This document shows positions 12,140-20,980 of a stretch of DNA of 64,000 nt, piece after piece. The notes under the pieces are model-generated. The model was not told where the DNA came from and searched no databases. It saw only the letters and a program-made list of their open reading frames with translations. Origin of the DNA: Solilutibacter tolerans (lineage in GTDB: Bacteria; Pseudomonadota; Gammaproteobacteria; Xanthomonadales; Xanthomonadaceae). The DNA is taken from positions 124,001 through 188,000 of the forward strand of contig NZ_FTLW01000003.1 of the NCBI RefSeq assembly GCF_900155935.1. Direction: 5' to 3'. A program made the translations under genes and the position numbers. The first letter of the stretch is position 1, and every line of letters starts with the position of its first letter.

Positions 12140-12157
12140 CCCTTGAATCAGGCGGGC

Positions 12158-13546
12158 TTAGTGCCCGCCGTCGAGCGCCTTCAACTCACTGACCAGGGCG
12201 CTGGCCATCTCGCTGCCATCGCCGTACAGCATGCGCGAGTTGTCGGCATAGAACAGGGCGTTCTCGATGCCGGCAAACCCGGTGCCCTTGCCGCGCTTGA
12301 TGATGACGGTGTTCCTCGAGTTGACGACATCCAAGATCGGCATGCCGTAGATGGGCGATGCGGGATCGGTCTTGGCCACCGGGTTGACCACGTCGTTCGC
12401 ACCGATCACCAGCGCGACATCGGTATTGGCAAACTCGGGGTTGATGTCGTCCATGTCGGCGATGAGGTCGTAGGGCACACCGGCTTCGGCCAGCAATACG
12501 TTCATATGGCCTGGCATGCGCCCCGCGACCGGGTGGATCGCGAATTTCACCTTCACCCCACGCTCCATCAGGCGCTGGGTCAGTTCCCAGATCTTGTGCT
12601 GCGCCTGCGCGACGGCCATGCCGTAACCGGGCACGATCACCACGCGCTCCGCATACGCCATGAGCGCGGCGACATCGCTGGCTTCAATCGGTTTCATGCT
12701 GCCGCCGATTTCCTGCATCTCCGCGCTCGCGCCACCAAAGTTGGAGAACAGCACGTTGCTGATCTTGCGATTCATCGCCTTCGCCATCAGCCGCGTCAGC
12801 AACATGCCCGCCGCACCGACCATCGTGCCGGCGATGATCAGCGCCTCATTGCCCAGCACATAGCCTTCGAATGCGACCGCGAGGCCGGTGAACGCGTTGT
12901 ACAGCGAGATCACCACCGGCATGTCCGCGCCGCCGATCGGCAACGTCATCAACACGCCCAACAGCAGCGCCAGCACGAAAAACGCGATGATCCACGGCAT
13001 CGACAAGGTGTACAACGCCATGCCGCCAGCAAGAATCGTGGTTAGTGCGACGCAGGCGTTGAAATACTGCTGGCCATCGAACGCGTAGCGCTTGTCCATG
13101 CGCCCGTCGAGCTTGGCCCAGGCGATGATGCTGCCGGTCAGCGAGACCGCACCGATCAAAGCCCCCAGCACTGCCAGGCCCAACGCGAAACGCGTGTGGC
13201 CTGGTTCACCGCCCGATGCCTTGACCAACTCGACTGCGCCAATCGCCGCCGCGCTGCCACCGCCCATGCCGTTGAACAGGGCCACCATCTGCGGCATGTC
13301 GGTGATCGCCACCTTCTTGCCCCAGACCCAGTTGAGCCCGACACCGATCACAATCGCCGCGATCATCAGTGCGATGTTGTGCAGACCGGGCAGGAAGAAC
13401 GTCGCCAGCGTCGCCAGCACCATGCCAGCACCGGCCCATTGGATGCCGCTGCGTGCAGTCTTGGGCGATGCCATGCGCAGCAAGCCCAACAAGAACAACG
13501 TCGCCGCAATGAAGTAACTCAATTTGACCAAGGTCAGGACAGTCAT
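12158..13546 (-). CDS. pntB: NAD(P) transhydrogenase subunit beta
   Basis: Membrane and NADP(H)-binding subunit of the proton-translocating transhydrogenase, which uses the proton-motive force to make NADPH from NADH. The 462 aa protein has about eight TM helices in the first 280 residues (domain II), then the soluble domain III with VIVPGYGMAVAQAQ, FAIHPVAGRMPGHMNVLL and VVNPVAKTDPASPIYGMPI. The start overlaps the upstream unknown gene by 4 bases (ATGA). It is the last gene of the leftward pntAb / unknown / pntB unit. Confidence 0.96.
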   Translation of the reverse strand: MTVLTLVKLSYFIAATLFLLGLLRMASPKTARSGIQWAGAGMVLATLATFFLPGLHNIALMIAAIVIGVGLNWVWGKKVAITDMPQMVALFNGMGGGSAAAIGAVELVKASGGEPGHTRFALGLAVLGALIGAVSLTGSIIAWAKLDGRMDKRYAFDGQQYFNACVALTTILAGGMALYTLSMPWIIAFFVLALLLGVLMTLPIGGADMPVVISLYNAFTGLAVAFEGYVLGNEALIIAGTMVGAAGMLLTRLMAKAMNRKISNVLFSNFGGASAEMQEIGGSMKPIEASDVAALMAYAERVVIVPGYGMAVAQAQHKIWELTQRLMERGVKVKFAIHPVAGRMPGHMNVLLAEAGVPYDLIADMDDINPEFANTDVALVIGANDVVNPVAKTDPASPIYGMPILDVVNSRNTVIIKRGKGTGFAGIENALFYADNSRMLYGDGSEMASALVSELKALDGGH

Positions 13547-14055
13547 GCGCGGCCTCCTTCAACAAACACTTCGGGCTGCTTGTCCATGCGATGGTGTTCG
13601 CGCATCTCGATCGCCGTCTTCAGTAGGCCCACCATGCCCAGGCCAAACGCCACCAGACCCAGCGACAATTGATTGACGATGGTGTCCTCGGCCAGGTACG
13701 CGCCGATGAGGCCAAACACCATCGCCCCCAGCGCATACGCGGCCAGCACCATCAACATCCAACGGCCCTTGCGCGGGTCCTGCCAGACCCGGCGTGACAT
13801 CTCGTTCTGGGTCTTGGTCGGGTCCTGCAAGGAAGACAAACCAATACCGACACCGGCGTACAGCAAGGCGTAGTTCCAGTCGTCGTAGATCGGCAGCCAA
13901 CCGGCGGTCTTGATGGAGGCAACCGCCAACCCCGATTTGAAGATGTAGCCCAGCGCGACGATGAGCGCCGGGTATTGCAGATAGCTCAGCCCTTGAAAAA
14001 TGTTACGCATCGATGCGTGCGCGCGGACCGGCACCGAAGCAACATCACGGCTCAT
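13543..14055 (-). CDS. unknown 4-TM protein inside the pnt operon
   Basis: Protein of 170 aa with four hydrophobic helices (about 22-48, 59-73, 99-125 and 128-148), a polar segment with PTKTQNEMSRRVWQDPRKGR and a C-terminal HHRMDKQPEVFVEGG tail. It is not a transhydrogenase domain and I do not recognise the family. It overlaps both neighbours by 4 bases: its ATG overlaps the pntAb stop and its stop overlaps the pntB start. Such coupling implies coordinate synthesis with the transhydrogenase and suggests an accessory subunit, assembly factor or regulator; this is inference. Confidence 0.85.
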   Translation of the reverse strand: MSRDVASVPVRAHASMRNIFQGLSYLQYPALIVALGYIFKSGLAVASIKTAGWLPIYDDWNYALLYAGVGIGLSSLQDPTKTQNEMSRRVWQDPRKGRWMLMVLAAYALGAMVFGLIGAYLAEDTIVNQLSLGLVAFGLGMVGLLKTAIEMREHHRMDKQPEVFVEGGRA

Positions 14056-14366
14056 TTGTCACCCTCCACCTGCTTGGGCGCGGCCTTCTGGCTGGGCTTG
14101 AACATCTCCAGCATCCGCTCGGTGACGACGTAACCGCCGGCGGCGTTGCCCGCACCCAGCAGCACGGCGATGAAACCCAGCGCCTTCTCGGCCGTGGTGT
14201 CTGCATGGCCCAGGACCACCATTGCGCCGATCAAGACGATCCCGTGGATGAAGTTGGAGCCCGACATCAGTGGGGTGTGCAGGATCACCGGCACCCGCGA
14301 AATGATCACGTGACCAGCGATCGCCGCCAGCATGAAGATGTACAGCGCCACGAACCCATCCGACAT
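14052..14366 (-). CDS. pntAb: NAD(P) transhydrogenase subunit alpha, membrane part
   Basis: Domain II portion of the split alpha subunit, 104 aa with three TM helices: FVALYIFMLAAIAGHVIIS, FIHGIVLIGAMVVLG and ALGFIAVLLGAGNAAGGYVV. The motif SRVPVILHTPLMSGSNFIHG is diagnostic. GGAG lies 8 bases upstream of the ATG. In organisms with a three-polypeptide transhydrogenase this gene normally follows pntAa directly; here 1.6 kb containing three genes on the opposite strand separates them. Confidence 0.95.
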   Translation of the reverse strand: MSDGFVALYIFMLAAIAGHVIISRVPVILHTPLMSGSNFIHGIVLIGAMVVLGHADTTAEKALGFIAVLLGAGNAAGGYVVTERMLEMFKPSQKAAPKQVEGDK

Positions 14367-14514
14367 CGCTTCGTCTCCACCGTGTTTCCCGCATCATAAC
14401 CATCGCTGAACGTCGCCGCCCACGGTCAACCTGCCGTGCCAACAAGCGTTTGCATCCTCGACCCCCTTGCATGAACCCGCCCACGTGTGCCCCGATGCTG
14501 GAAAGGAACCCTGT

Positions 14515-15072
14515 TTGAGCAGGATGGAGAACCGGGTGGAAAGCCAGGTGGCAGAGGTAGCGCCGATAGAGACGCTGGACAGCTTTTTGTCCGGAGTTAG
14601 CGCCCGCGCGTTCCGCTTTGCCGAGCTGGGATTGCGCCATCGCGAGGACGCATTGGACGTGGTCCAGGAAGCGATGATGAAGATGCTGGGCTATCGCGAC
14701 CGCCCGGCCGAAGAATGGTCGCCTTTGTTCTGGCGAATCCTGCGCACACGCATCATCGATGCGCAGCGCAGGCGGCGGTTTCGCCTTGGCTGGATGGGTT
14801 CTGCAACGCTCGATGATGGCAGCGAGATGGAATGGGCCGACACCGACCCGGATCCTTCCCGCAGCCATGACAGCCGCGAAGCCTGGGTGCGGATGCGCGA
14901 GGCGATGCGCGCCCTGCCCGACCGCCAACGCGAGGCCTTCACACTTCGCGTGCTGGAAGAGTTCGACGTGGCACAAACCGCCGCGATCATGGGCTGCAGC
15001 GAGGGATCAGTGAAAACCCACCTGTCCCGCGCCCGCGGCTCGCTACAAAAACAACTGGAAGATTGGCGATGA
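14515..15072 (+). CDS. ECF-type RNA polymerase sigma factor
   Basis: Sigma-70 family protein of about 185 aa. Region 2 is ARAFRFAELGLRHREDALDVVQ with FWRILRTRIIDAQRRRR, and region 4 is LPDRQREAFTLRVLEEFD with a helix-turn-helix at GCSEGSVKTHLSRAR. There is no region 1 or 3, as in ECF factors. Start choice: AAAGGA at 14502-14507 is 7 bases before the TTG at 14515, but 16 bases from the ATG at 14524, so TTG is preferred; the ATG remains possible. It is cotranscribed with a putative anti-sigma factor and divergent from pntAb. Confidence 0.88.
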   Translation: MSRMENRVESQVAEVAPIETLDSFLSGVSARAFRFAELGLRHREDALDVVQEAMMKMLGYRDRPAEEWSPLFWRILRTRIIDAQRRRRFRLGWMGSATLDDGSEMEWADTDPDPSRSHDSREAWVRMREAMRALPDRQREAFTLRVLEEFDVAQTAAIMGCSEGSVKTHLSRARGSLQKQLEDWR

Positions 15073-15452
15073 ACACGCAACCCCCTGATCAATTCGATGC
15101 CGCTCTGCGCCACACCTGGCGCGATGCCGCCGCCCACCTGCCCGGCCCGCTGCAGATGCAATTGACCCCCGGCATGGCCGCGCAGCGCAAACGCGCGCAG
15201 CCGCAGCGGAAGAACTGGTGGCTGCCAGCTGCTGGTGCGTTCGCCAGCCTGGCCTTGGCGGTGGGCCTGTGGTGGTCGCCCAGCTTCAATTCGATAAGCC
15301 CGGCGTCCGATGCACCCAGCGCGCAAGCCGCGGTCGATGCGGCCAGCGTCGCGGTCAATGACGATGATGCCGCCACTGAACTCTTGACCCGAAACCCCGA
15401 TTTTTACGCTTGGCTGGGCACTGAAGAAGCCCGCAACCTGGCGATGGAGTGA
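15069..15452 (+). CDS. putative anti-sigma factor (single-TM protein)
   Basis: 127 aa protein with a cytoplasmic N-terminus (about 1-45), one membrane helix (WWLPAAGAFASLALAVGLWW, about 48-67) and a small periplasmic C-terminus ending in LLTRNPDFYAWLGTEEARN. It begins 4 bases inside the sigma gene (ATGA) and its last codons overlap the next gene. No zinc anti-sigma (HxxxCxxC) motif is present. Calling it an anti-sigma factor is inference from topology and position; similar small proteins sit between ECF sigma and DUF3106 genes in xanthomonads. Confidence 0.68.
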   Translation: MNTQPPDQFDAALRHTWRDAAAHLPGPLQMQLTPGMAAQRKRAQPQRKNWWLPAAGAFASLALAVGLWWSPSFNSISPASDAPSAQAAVDAASVAVNDDDAATELLTRNPDFYAWLGTEEARNLAME

Positions 15453-15955
15453 TGACGATGAAAATGCTGCACCTTGCCCTGCCCGTGCTGATGATGATCG
15501 CTGCGCCCGCCTTCGCCCAGCAATCCGCGCCGCCACCCGGGAACTGGGATCAACTGGACGCCACACAGCGTGAGCTGCTGTTGCAGCCGGTACGCGACCG
15601 CTGGAATCTGGCGGATACCGAGCAGCGCCAGCGCATGCTGGACCACGCAACTCGCTGGCGTGACATGCCGGCTGAAGAACGCGCCAATGCACGCGTAGGG
15701 ATGAAGCGCTTTCACCGCCTCAGTCCTGAGCAGCAGGCGCAGATGCGCGTGCTCTACAACAAGACCCGCGACATGAAGCCGCAGGAACGTCGTGAAGCCT
15801 TCGCCTTGTTCCATGCGATGCGCGATATGAACGCAGAACAGCGTCAGGATTTACGCAATCGTTGGGCCAAGATGTCGCCGGAGCAACGTGAGACATGGAT
15901 GCGCGAGCACGCGCCCCGTCGTCATGGGCACAAAGGGCCGCAGCCCAAGCAATAA
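15452..15955 (+). CDS. DUF3106 exported protein
   Basis: About 167 aa with a signal peptide (LALPVLMMIAAPAFAQ) and a basic, helical mature region made of short repeats: LDATQRELLLQPVRDRW, MPAEERANARVGMKRF, LSPEQQAQMRVL and MSPEQRETWM. This is the DUF3106 family; the repeats resemble the LTxxQ motifs of Spy/CpxP periplasmic chaperones. Several start codons (GTG 15449, ATG 15452 and ATG 15458) are possible because the gene overlaps the stop of the upstream gene. Third gene of the sigma cassette and thus a possible periplasmic effector of it. It ends 3 bases before the pntAa stop, on the other strand. Confidence 0.82.
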   Translation: MTMKMLHLALPVLMMIAAPAFAQQSAPPPGNWDQLDATQRELLLQPVRDRWNLADTEQRQRMLDHATRWRDMPAEERANARVGMKRFHRLSPEQQAQMRVLYNKTRDMKPQERREAFALFHAMRDMNAEQRQDLRNRWAKMSPEQRETWMREHAPRRHGHKGPQPKQ

Positions 15956-15958
15956 GCC

Positions 15959-17068
15959 TCAGCCGGTGGTCGCCGCATCGCGCGGTGGCCACACGGTCTT
16001 GGCCAGCAACTCGTCTTCCCAGTCGAAGGTCAGTGCCCCTTCGCCTAACAGCAGGCTGGCGAAGTTGTAGACGTTGCGTGCGTACATCTCGCTGGCATGC
16101 AATGCGCCCATCGAAGCCAAGCCGAGCGGCCCGGCCACGGTGACACCGCCATCGGTCTCGATGGCATCGCCCGGCACGGTCAGTGCGCAGTTGCCACCAC
16201 TCTCGGCGGCCAGATCGACGATCACGCTGCCCGGCCGCATCATCCCCACCATCTCGGCGCTGATGATCTTCGGCGCAGGACGGCCCGGCACCGCGGCCGT
16301 GCAGACGATGACATCGACACTTTTCAGATGCTCACCCAAACGGCGTTGCTGTTCGGCGCGCTCTTCATCGGTGAGCTGGCGCGCATAACCGCCCTCACCT
16401 GCGGCGCTGACGCCAAGATCGAGAAAGCGGCCACCCAATGATTCGATTTGTTCACGTGTTTCCGGCCGCACGTCGAAGCCTTCGACCTGCGCGCCGAGGC
16501 GCTTGGCGGTGGCAATCGCCTGCAAGCCGGCGACACCTGCACCGATGATGAGCACCTTGGATGGACGGATGGTCCCGGCGGCCGTGGTCAGCATCGGAAA
16601 AAATCGTGGTGCAAGTTCGGCAGCGATCAAGGTCGCCTTGTAGCCCGCCATGCCCGCCTGTGAGCTGAGCACATCCATCGCCTGCGCGCGCGTGGTGCGC
16701 GGCAAACGCTCGAGTGGGAAGGTGATGATGCCGCGTCCGCGCAGAGCTTCGGCACGTGCGGAATCGGCCTCCGGTTGTACGCCGCCGACCAGGGTCGCGC
16801 CCTGCTTCAACAAGGCGATACGCGCGTTATCCGGCGGCTGCACACAGAACACCAAATCCGCATCGGACAAGGCGGCAGCCGCATCGTCCACCAACTTGGC
16901 GCCCGCGGCAGCATAAACATCATCAGGAAAGTGCGCGCCACGACCCAGACCACGCTCAGCGACCACCTCGGCTCCGGTTTTCACCAGTTTCCCGCAGGTT
17001 TCCGGTGTCAGCGCCACGCGCTTTTCACCGTTGGCCGTCTCGCTCGCCACGCCGATCTTCACCGCCAT
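15959..17068 (-). CDS. pntAa: NAD(P) transhydrogenase subunit alpha, NAD-binding part
   Basis: Soluble domain I of the transhydrogenase, 369 aa, binding NAD(H). The N-terminus KIGVASETANGEKRVALTPE is the alanine dehydrogenase/PNT signature; the Rossmann motif VLIIGAGVAGLQAIATAKRLGA is at about 173-193 with Asp in GFDVRPE. The protein stops after FDWEDELLAKTVW without membrane helices, so the alpha subunit is split, with pntAb as its partner. It is unusual that pntAa and pntAb are separated by the sigma cassette on the opposite strand. Confidence 0.95.
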   Translation of the reverse strand: MAVKIGVASETANGEKRVALTPETCGKLVKTGAEVVAERGLGRGAHFPDDVYAAAGAKLVDDAAAALSDADLVFCVQPPDNARIALLKQGATLVGGVQPEADSARAEALRGRGIITFPLERLPRTTRAQAMDVLSSQAGMAGYKATLIAAELAPRFFPMLTTAAGTIRPSKVLIIGAGVAGLQAIATAKRLGAQVEGFDVRPETREQIESLGGRFLDLGVSAAGEGGYARQLTDEERAEQQRRLGEHLKSVDVIVCTAAVPGRPAPKIISAEMVGMMRPGSVIVDLAAESGGNCALTVPGDAIETDGGVTVAGPLGLASMGALHASEMYARNVYNFASLLLGEGALTFDWEDELLAKTVWPPRDAATTG

Positions 17069-17137
17069 CGCTTTACCCCGGAATGCGTCGTTATCTGCAT
17101 CCTAACCGGATTGGCGATGAGGCTTCAGCCGGCCTTG

Positions 17138-19396
17138 TCAGCTCGCCGCGCGCAACTGCTCCCAGACCTGCCGCATCGCGTGGTCCACCGGCGCTTCGAT
17201 CGCACGGATGACGACTTCACCGCGCCCGACCAGCGCCGCCAATTCCTCCGCCGACACCACCAGTTTGCGCAGTCCGCGCCGGTTGACGATGAGAAAACGA
17301 CCCGTCAGCGGGCTGACCCAGGCGATCTTGGCGGCGGACTCATGACCCTCTTCTTCACGAATGCGCAGCCCCTGACCCGCACGCAGTTTGCGCAGACGCG
17401 CGACCAATACCGGGTCTTCCGGCGTCTCGCGCGCACTGACCAAACGCAAACCCGGCTCAGGCACGTCATCTGATGCTGCTTCCATCAAGAGCGGCATCCA
17501 ATCACGTGGCCGACGCTCGGCATCAGGATTGGCCAGACCAGCACACAGCCGCGCGATGGCTTCCTCGGCGGCTTCATGCACATGGCCGCACAAGGACAGG
17601 CATTCGCGCAGTGGCACCAACTGGCCAATGAAGCCCCGCGCCAACTTGTCGGCCTGGAGCTCGGCCCCGGCAACATCCAGCTCGATCAGGGTCGCGCCGA
17701 GGCTGCGCATCGCGCGGTAGCGCGCGGTGTCTGCACCGTAGCGCAGCCATACGTGCAGCAAGGCGGTTTGCCAGATCTGCTCAAGGAAGTGGTGGCAGGC
17801 CTCGGACAGGGAGCGGCCACGCGCCAGCGAGACCAGCTCCGCATGAGCATCCTGTCGTGCGAAATGCAGTCGCTCGCGGCCGTGCAGGGCTTCGGCCATG
17901 CGGCGTTCGGCGATCTCGGCGCGCAGGCGTTGCTGCTCCAGATAATCCCGCAGCTCCTTGGCCGCCAGCTCGAATATGGCTTGATCCTCTTCGAAACGCG
18001 CGACGACCTGATCGACTACTGCCTCGGCCCGAGTCAACATCTCTCGATGCGGCGCGCTTTCGCCTGCGTTGCCGTCACAACTTTCGGCGAGTGCATCCAG
18101 CAAGCGGCGCGCCGGGTGGCTACGACGATTGAACAAGGAGTCATCCATCACCGCGACTTTGACGTATGGCAGTACCAGCTTGCCCAACATCTGCGTACCA
18201 CGTGGCATCAGGTCGTTGCTGTCGGCCAAAGTGTCGAAGAGGATGGCGACCAAATCGATGGCATCTTCATCGTCCTGACTGAACTGGGTTTGCTCGCGAT
18301 CAAAGCCAAGCTGCACAGCGGCCTTGAGCATTTCTTCGCGGATCACGCATTGCAGCGAACTGCCACCATCACGCGCCAAGGCCGTCGCGAAAGGCGCAGG
18401 GTCTTCGCCTTGCAACACCGAGGCCATCGTCATGACTTCCGCGCTGCGCAGCACGTGCACACCCTGGCCCGCCGGCTTGTGCGCCCGCCACGTGCCCGCT
18501 GCCTGCGCACGCTGTCGCCATTGGGCGAGATGTTCGTGGACGATGTCACGGTAGCGCGGCAGCCCTTCGTCACGGCGCGGCACATGCCCGACCGAAGCTG
18601 CAGATGCCGGCTCCACCGAAGGCCGCGCACGCAAGTTGGCGACGATGTCATGGCGCAAGGCATCCGTATGCTGGGGCATAGGGTTAATCGCTTCGTTTTG
18701 CACGGACTGCACAGTGGCAGAAGGCGATGCGTTCAGACCCGAAGGCGCGGCCACGATGCCGCCGCCCTCCAGCAAAGTGGAGATGCGCGGCAAGACATCG
18801 CGCACCAAGGCAGGCAAACGCTTGCGCAGGTCGTCGAAGGTCGCCGGGACCAGCGTCGCGCTGAAATCATCCAGCGGCAAGGACTGGGCAAACACGCGCA
18901 GGATCGTCTCGGGCGCCCACGGATTGCCGGCTCCCGGGCGCATGCCCAGGCTCGACGCCAGCGCCGCGACCCGGCGATCGGAGGCTTCAAGCGAATCGGC
19001 CAGCATCTTCTCCAGATCACCGGCGAGTTGCTGCGCATGCAGATGCGCGGACAACTCGATTTCCGACATCAAACTCAGCGTGCGCGAGGCGATGACCTGA
19101 TGGTTGCGCCAAGCCAGCGCGGCATCTTCCAGACCGTTGCGCAGTTGAGCGGCCCAGGCTTTCTCCTGCGCCACCAGCGCGCGCACGGCCTCCATGTCCG
19201 CCTGATGCGTCGAGTAATTGGTGGTGGCGACACTGCGGGTCGCCCATTCGCTGGCAAGTCGGGTCCAGAAGCTGGATAGCGGCGCACTCAACCACTCCGC
19301 GCCCAATCGAGCCGCCTGTCGATGCAGACGCTCGGCATCGGCAGTCGCGTGGACACCGTCCAAGAAGTCAGGCGCGTGCCCCATGAACATCCCCAT
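17138..19396 (-). CDS. DUF1631 family protein
   Basis: Large protein of 752 aa, mostly helical and without a signal peptide or membrane segment, matching the DUF1631 family common in beta- and gammaproteobacteria. The first 250 residues are alanine-rich helices; the C-terminal 100 residues end in a compact beta-rich part (GQGLRIREEEGHESAAKIAWV, LTGRFLIVNRRGLRKLVV) that resembles PilZ-like domains found at the end of some members. A start at the Met four codons downstream is equally possible. Function is unknown. It is monocistronic and divergent from the nitroreductase gene. Confidence 0.82.
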   Translation of the reverse strand: MGMFMGHAPDFLDGVHATADAERLHRQAARLGAEWLSAPLSSFWTRLASEWATRSVATTNYSTHQADMEAVRALVAQEKAWAAQLRNGLEDAALAWRNHQVIASRTLSLMSEIELSAHLHAQQLAGDLEKMLADSLEASDRRVAALASSLGMRPGAGNPWAPETILRVFAQSLPLDDFSATLVPATFDDLRKRLPALVRDVLPRISTLLEGGGIVAAPSGLNASPSATVQSVQNEAINPMPQHTDALRHDIVANLRARPSVEPASAASVGHVPRRDEGLPRYRDIVHEHLAQWRQRAQAAGTWRAHKPAGQGVHVLRSAEVMTMASVLQGEDPAPFATALARDGGSSLQCVIREEMLKAAVQLGFDREQTQFSQDDEDAIDLVAILFDTLADSNDLMPRGTQMLGKLVLPYVKVAVMDDSLFNRRSHPARRLLDALAESCDGNAGESAPHREMLTRAEAVVDQVVARFEEDQAIFELAAKELRDYLEQQRLRAEIAERRMAEALHGRERLHFARQDAHAELVSLARGRSLSEACHHFLEQIWQTALLHVWLRYGADTARYRAMRSLGATLIELDVAGAELQADKLARGFIGQLVPLRECLSLCGHVHEAAEEAIARLCAGLANPDAERRPRDWMPLLMEAASDDVPEPGLRLVSARETPEDPVLVARLRKLRAGQGLRIREEEGHESAAKIAWVSPLTGRFLIVNRRGLRKLVVSAEELAALVGRGEVVIRAIEAPVDHAMRQVWEQLRAAS

Positions 19397-19473
19397 CCCT
19401 CATAAAACTAGAATGGACGTTACCAATCCCGGCGGCGACAGCGCTGAGATGTCCATCCCAATTCGATGACGCC

Positions 19474-20037
19474 ATGACTTTTGATTGCCTAGATCAGCGC
19501 CGCTCGGTGCCCTCCCGCCAACTGGCCGAACCCGGCCCGGACATGGCGCAACTCCTGGCGATGCTGCAAGCCGCCAGCCGCGTACCCGACCACGGCAAGC
19601 GCGTGCCCTTCCGTTTCTTGCGCATCGCGGGCGATGCGCGAAACGTGATGGGCGAGTTGCTGGCATCGCGCAAATTGGCGCTCGACCCAGAAGCCAGCAA
19701 CGCGGTGATCCAGAAAGAGCGTGAACGTTTCAGTTTCGCGCCTGTGATCGTGACGGTGATCGCAGAACAAGGCTATGATGAAAAAATTCCAGCCAGCGAG
19801 CGCTTCTCCACCGCGAGCTGCGTATGCTTCGCATTGCTGCAGGCCGCGCAGGCAGCGGGCTTCGGCGCGCAATGGCTGACCGGCTGGGCCTCCCTCGACC
19901 CTGAAATCCACCAACGCTTGGGAGTGAGAAAGGATGAAGCGATCGTTGGCTTCATCCATATAGGTACCGCACAGATGGAAGCACCGGAGCGTGATCGCCC
20001 GGACGCTGCCTCCCTGCTGAGCGACTGGCAAGCATGA
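19474..20037 (+). CDS. nitroreductase family protein
   Basis: FMN-dependent NAD(P)H oxidoreductase-like protein of 187 aa. The N-terminal RRSVPSRQL and AASRVPDHGKRVPFRFL provide FMN contacts (the RRS motif), and AAGFGAQWLTGW and LGVRKDEAIVGFIHIG are typical of the short YdjA-type nitroreductases. The natural substrate cannot be inferred. Its stop overlaps the exonuclease ATG by 4 bases. Confidence 0.88.
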   Translation: MTFDCLDQRRSVPSRQLAEPGPDMAQLLAMLQAASRVPDHGKRVPFRFLRIAGDARNVMGELLASRKLALDPEASNAVIQKERERFSFAPVIVTVIAEQGYDEKIPASERFSTASCVCFALLQAAQAAGFGAQWLTGWASLDPEIHQRLGVRKDEAIVGFIHIGTAQMEAPERDRPDAASLLSDWQA

Positions 20038-20939
20038 CGGGGACTGCCGTGCGCCCCACTCTCCATCTGATCGATGCTTCGCTCTACGTCTTTCGCGCCT
20101 GGCACTCGATGCCGGACGAATGGCACGATGCCGACGGCTGGCCACTGAATGCGGTTCAGGGTTTCACGCGCTTCTTGCTGGAGTTGATCGAACGCGAACG
20201 TCCGCGTCACATGGTCGTCGCCTTCGACGAAGCACTTGATTCTTGCTTCCGCAACCGTCTTTATCCCGAATACAAAGCCAACCGGCCGCCAGCGCCGGAA
20301 GAACTCATGCGTCAATTTGCCTACTGCAAGGAATTATGCGAAGCGATGGGCATCGTGACCTTGGCCCACGGCGAATACGAGGCCGATGACCTGATCGGCA
20401 GCGCGCTTAAATCCGTACGCAAGGATGGATTTCGCGGCGTGATCGTTTCTGCCGACAAAGACCTCTCGCAACTTCTGCAAGACGGCGATGAGCAGTTCGA
20501 TTTCGCCCGCGGACAGCGTTGGGGCGCGGGGGGCGTCAAGGCGCGGCATGGCGTGCACGCGCACCAGATCGCCGATTATTTGGCGCTATGCGGCGACGCC
20601 GTCGACAACATTCCCGGTGTCAATGGCATAGGGCATAAAACGGCGGCGGCATTGATCTCGCATTTCGGCAGTCTGGATGAATTATCCAATCGCATCGACG
20701 AAGTCGCTTTTTTGCGCTTGCGTGGCGCGGCCACCACCGCACGCCGCCTGCACGAGCAACGCGAGCTTTTGCCGCTCTGGCTGCAACTCACCCGCATCGC
20801 GCTGGATGCGCCATTGATGCCGCATGCACCGCCCTTCGCGCGGCGTACTGCCGATGAAGCCGCGTTGGACGATTTCGCCGAGCGTGCGCGCCTGGGCCCA
20901 CTGACCCGTCGCCGTCTGCAGGCAGCCACACAACTTTGA
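20034..20939 (+). CDS. stand-alone 5'-3' exonuclease (PolA N-domain/FEN family)
   Basis: 301 aa protein matching the 5'-nuclease domain of DNA polymerase I without any polymerase domain. Metal-binding motifs are present: LIDASLYVFRAWHS, VAFDEALDSCFRNRLYPEYKANR, GEYEADDLIGS, SADKDLSQLL, and the helix-hairpin-helix region GDAVDNIPGVNGIGHKTA. Such proteins remove RNA primers or flaps and overlap functionally with PolA. It is translationally coupled to the preceding nitroreductase gene. Confidence 0.92.
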   Translation: MTGTAVRPTLHLIDASLYVFRAWHSMPDEWHDADGWPLNAVQGFTRFLLELIERERPRHMVVAFDEALDSCFRNRLYPEYKANRPPAPEELMRQFAYCKELCEAMGIVTLAHGEYEADDLIGSALKSVRKDGFRGVIVSADKDLSQLLQDGDEQFDFARGQRWGAGGVKARHGVHAHQIADYLALCGDAVDNIPGVNGIGHKTAAALISHFGSLDELSNRIDEVAFLRLRGAATTARRLHEQRELLPLWLQLTRIALDAPLMPHAPPFARRTADEAALDDFAERARLGPLTRRRLQAATQL

Positions 20940-20968
20940 TTGTCATCGCATCCTCCCCGCTCGCCAGC

Positions 20969-20980
20969 TAGCATCACGAT
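20969..20980 (+). promoter_or_regulatory. candidate leaderless promoter of the Nudix gene
   Basis: TAGCAT at 20969-20974 is followed by exactly six bases and then the ATG. A -10 box in this place would start the transcript at or next to the A of the ATG. No -35 box is evident. The same spacing occurs before lhr, ubiH, btuM and apaG in this window. Confidence 0.4.
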
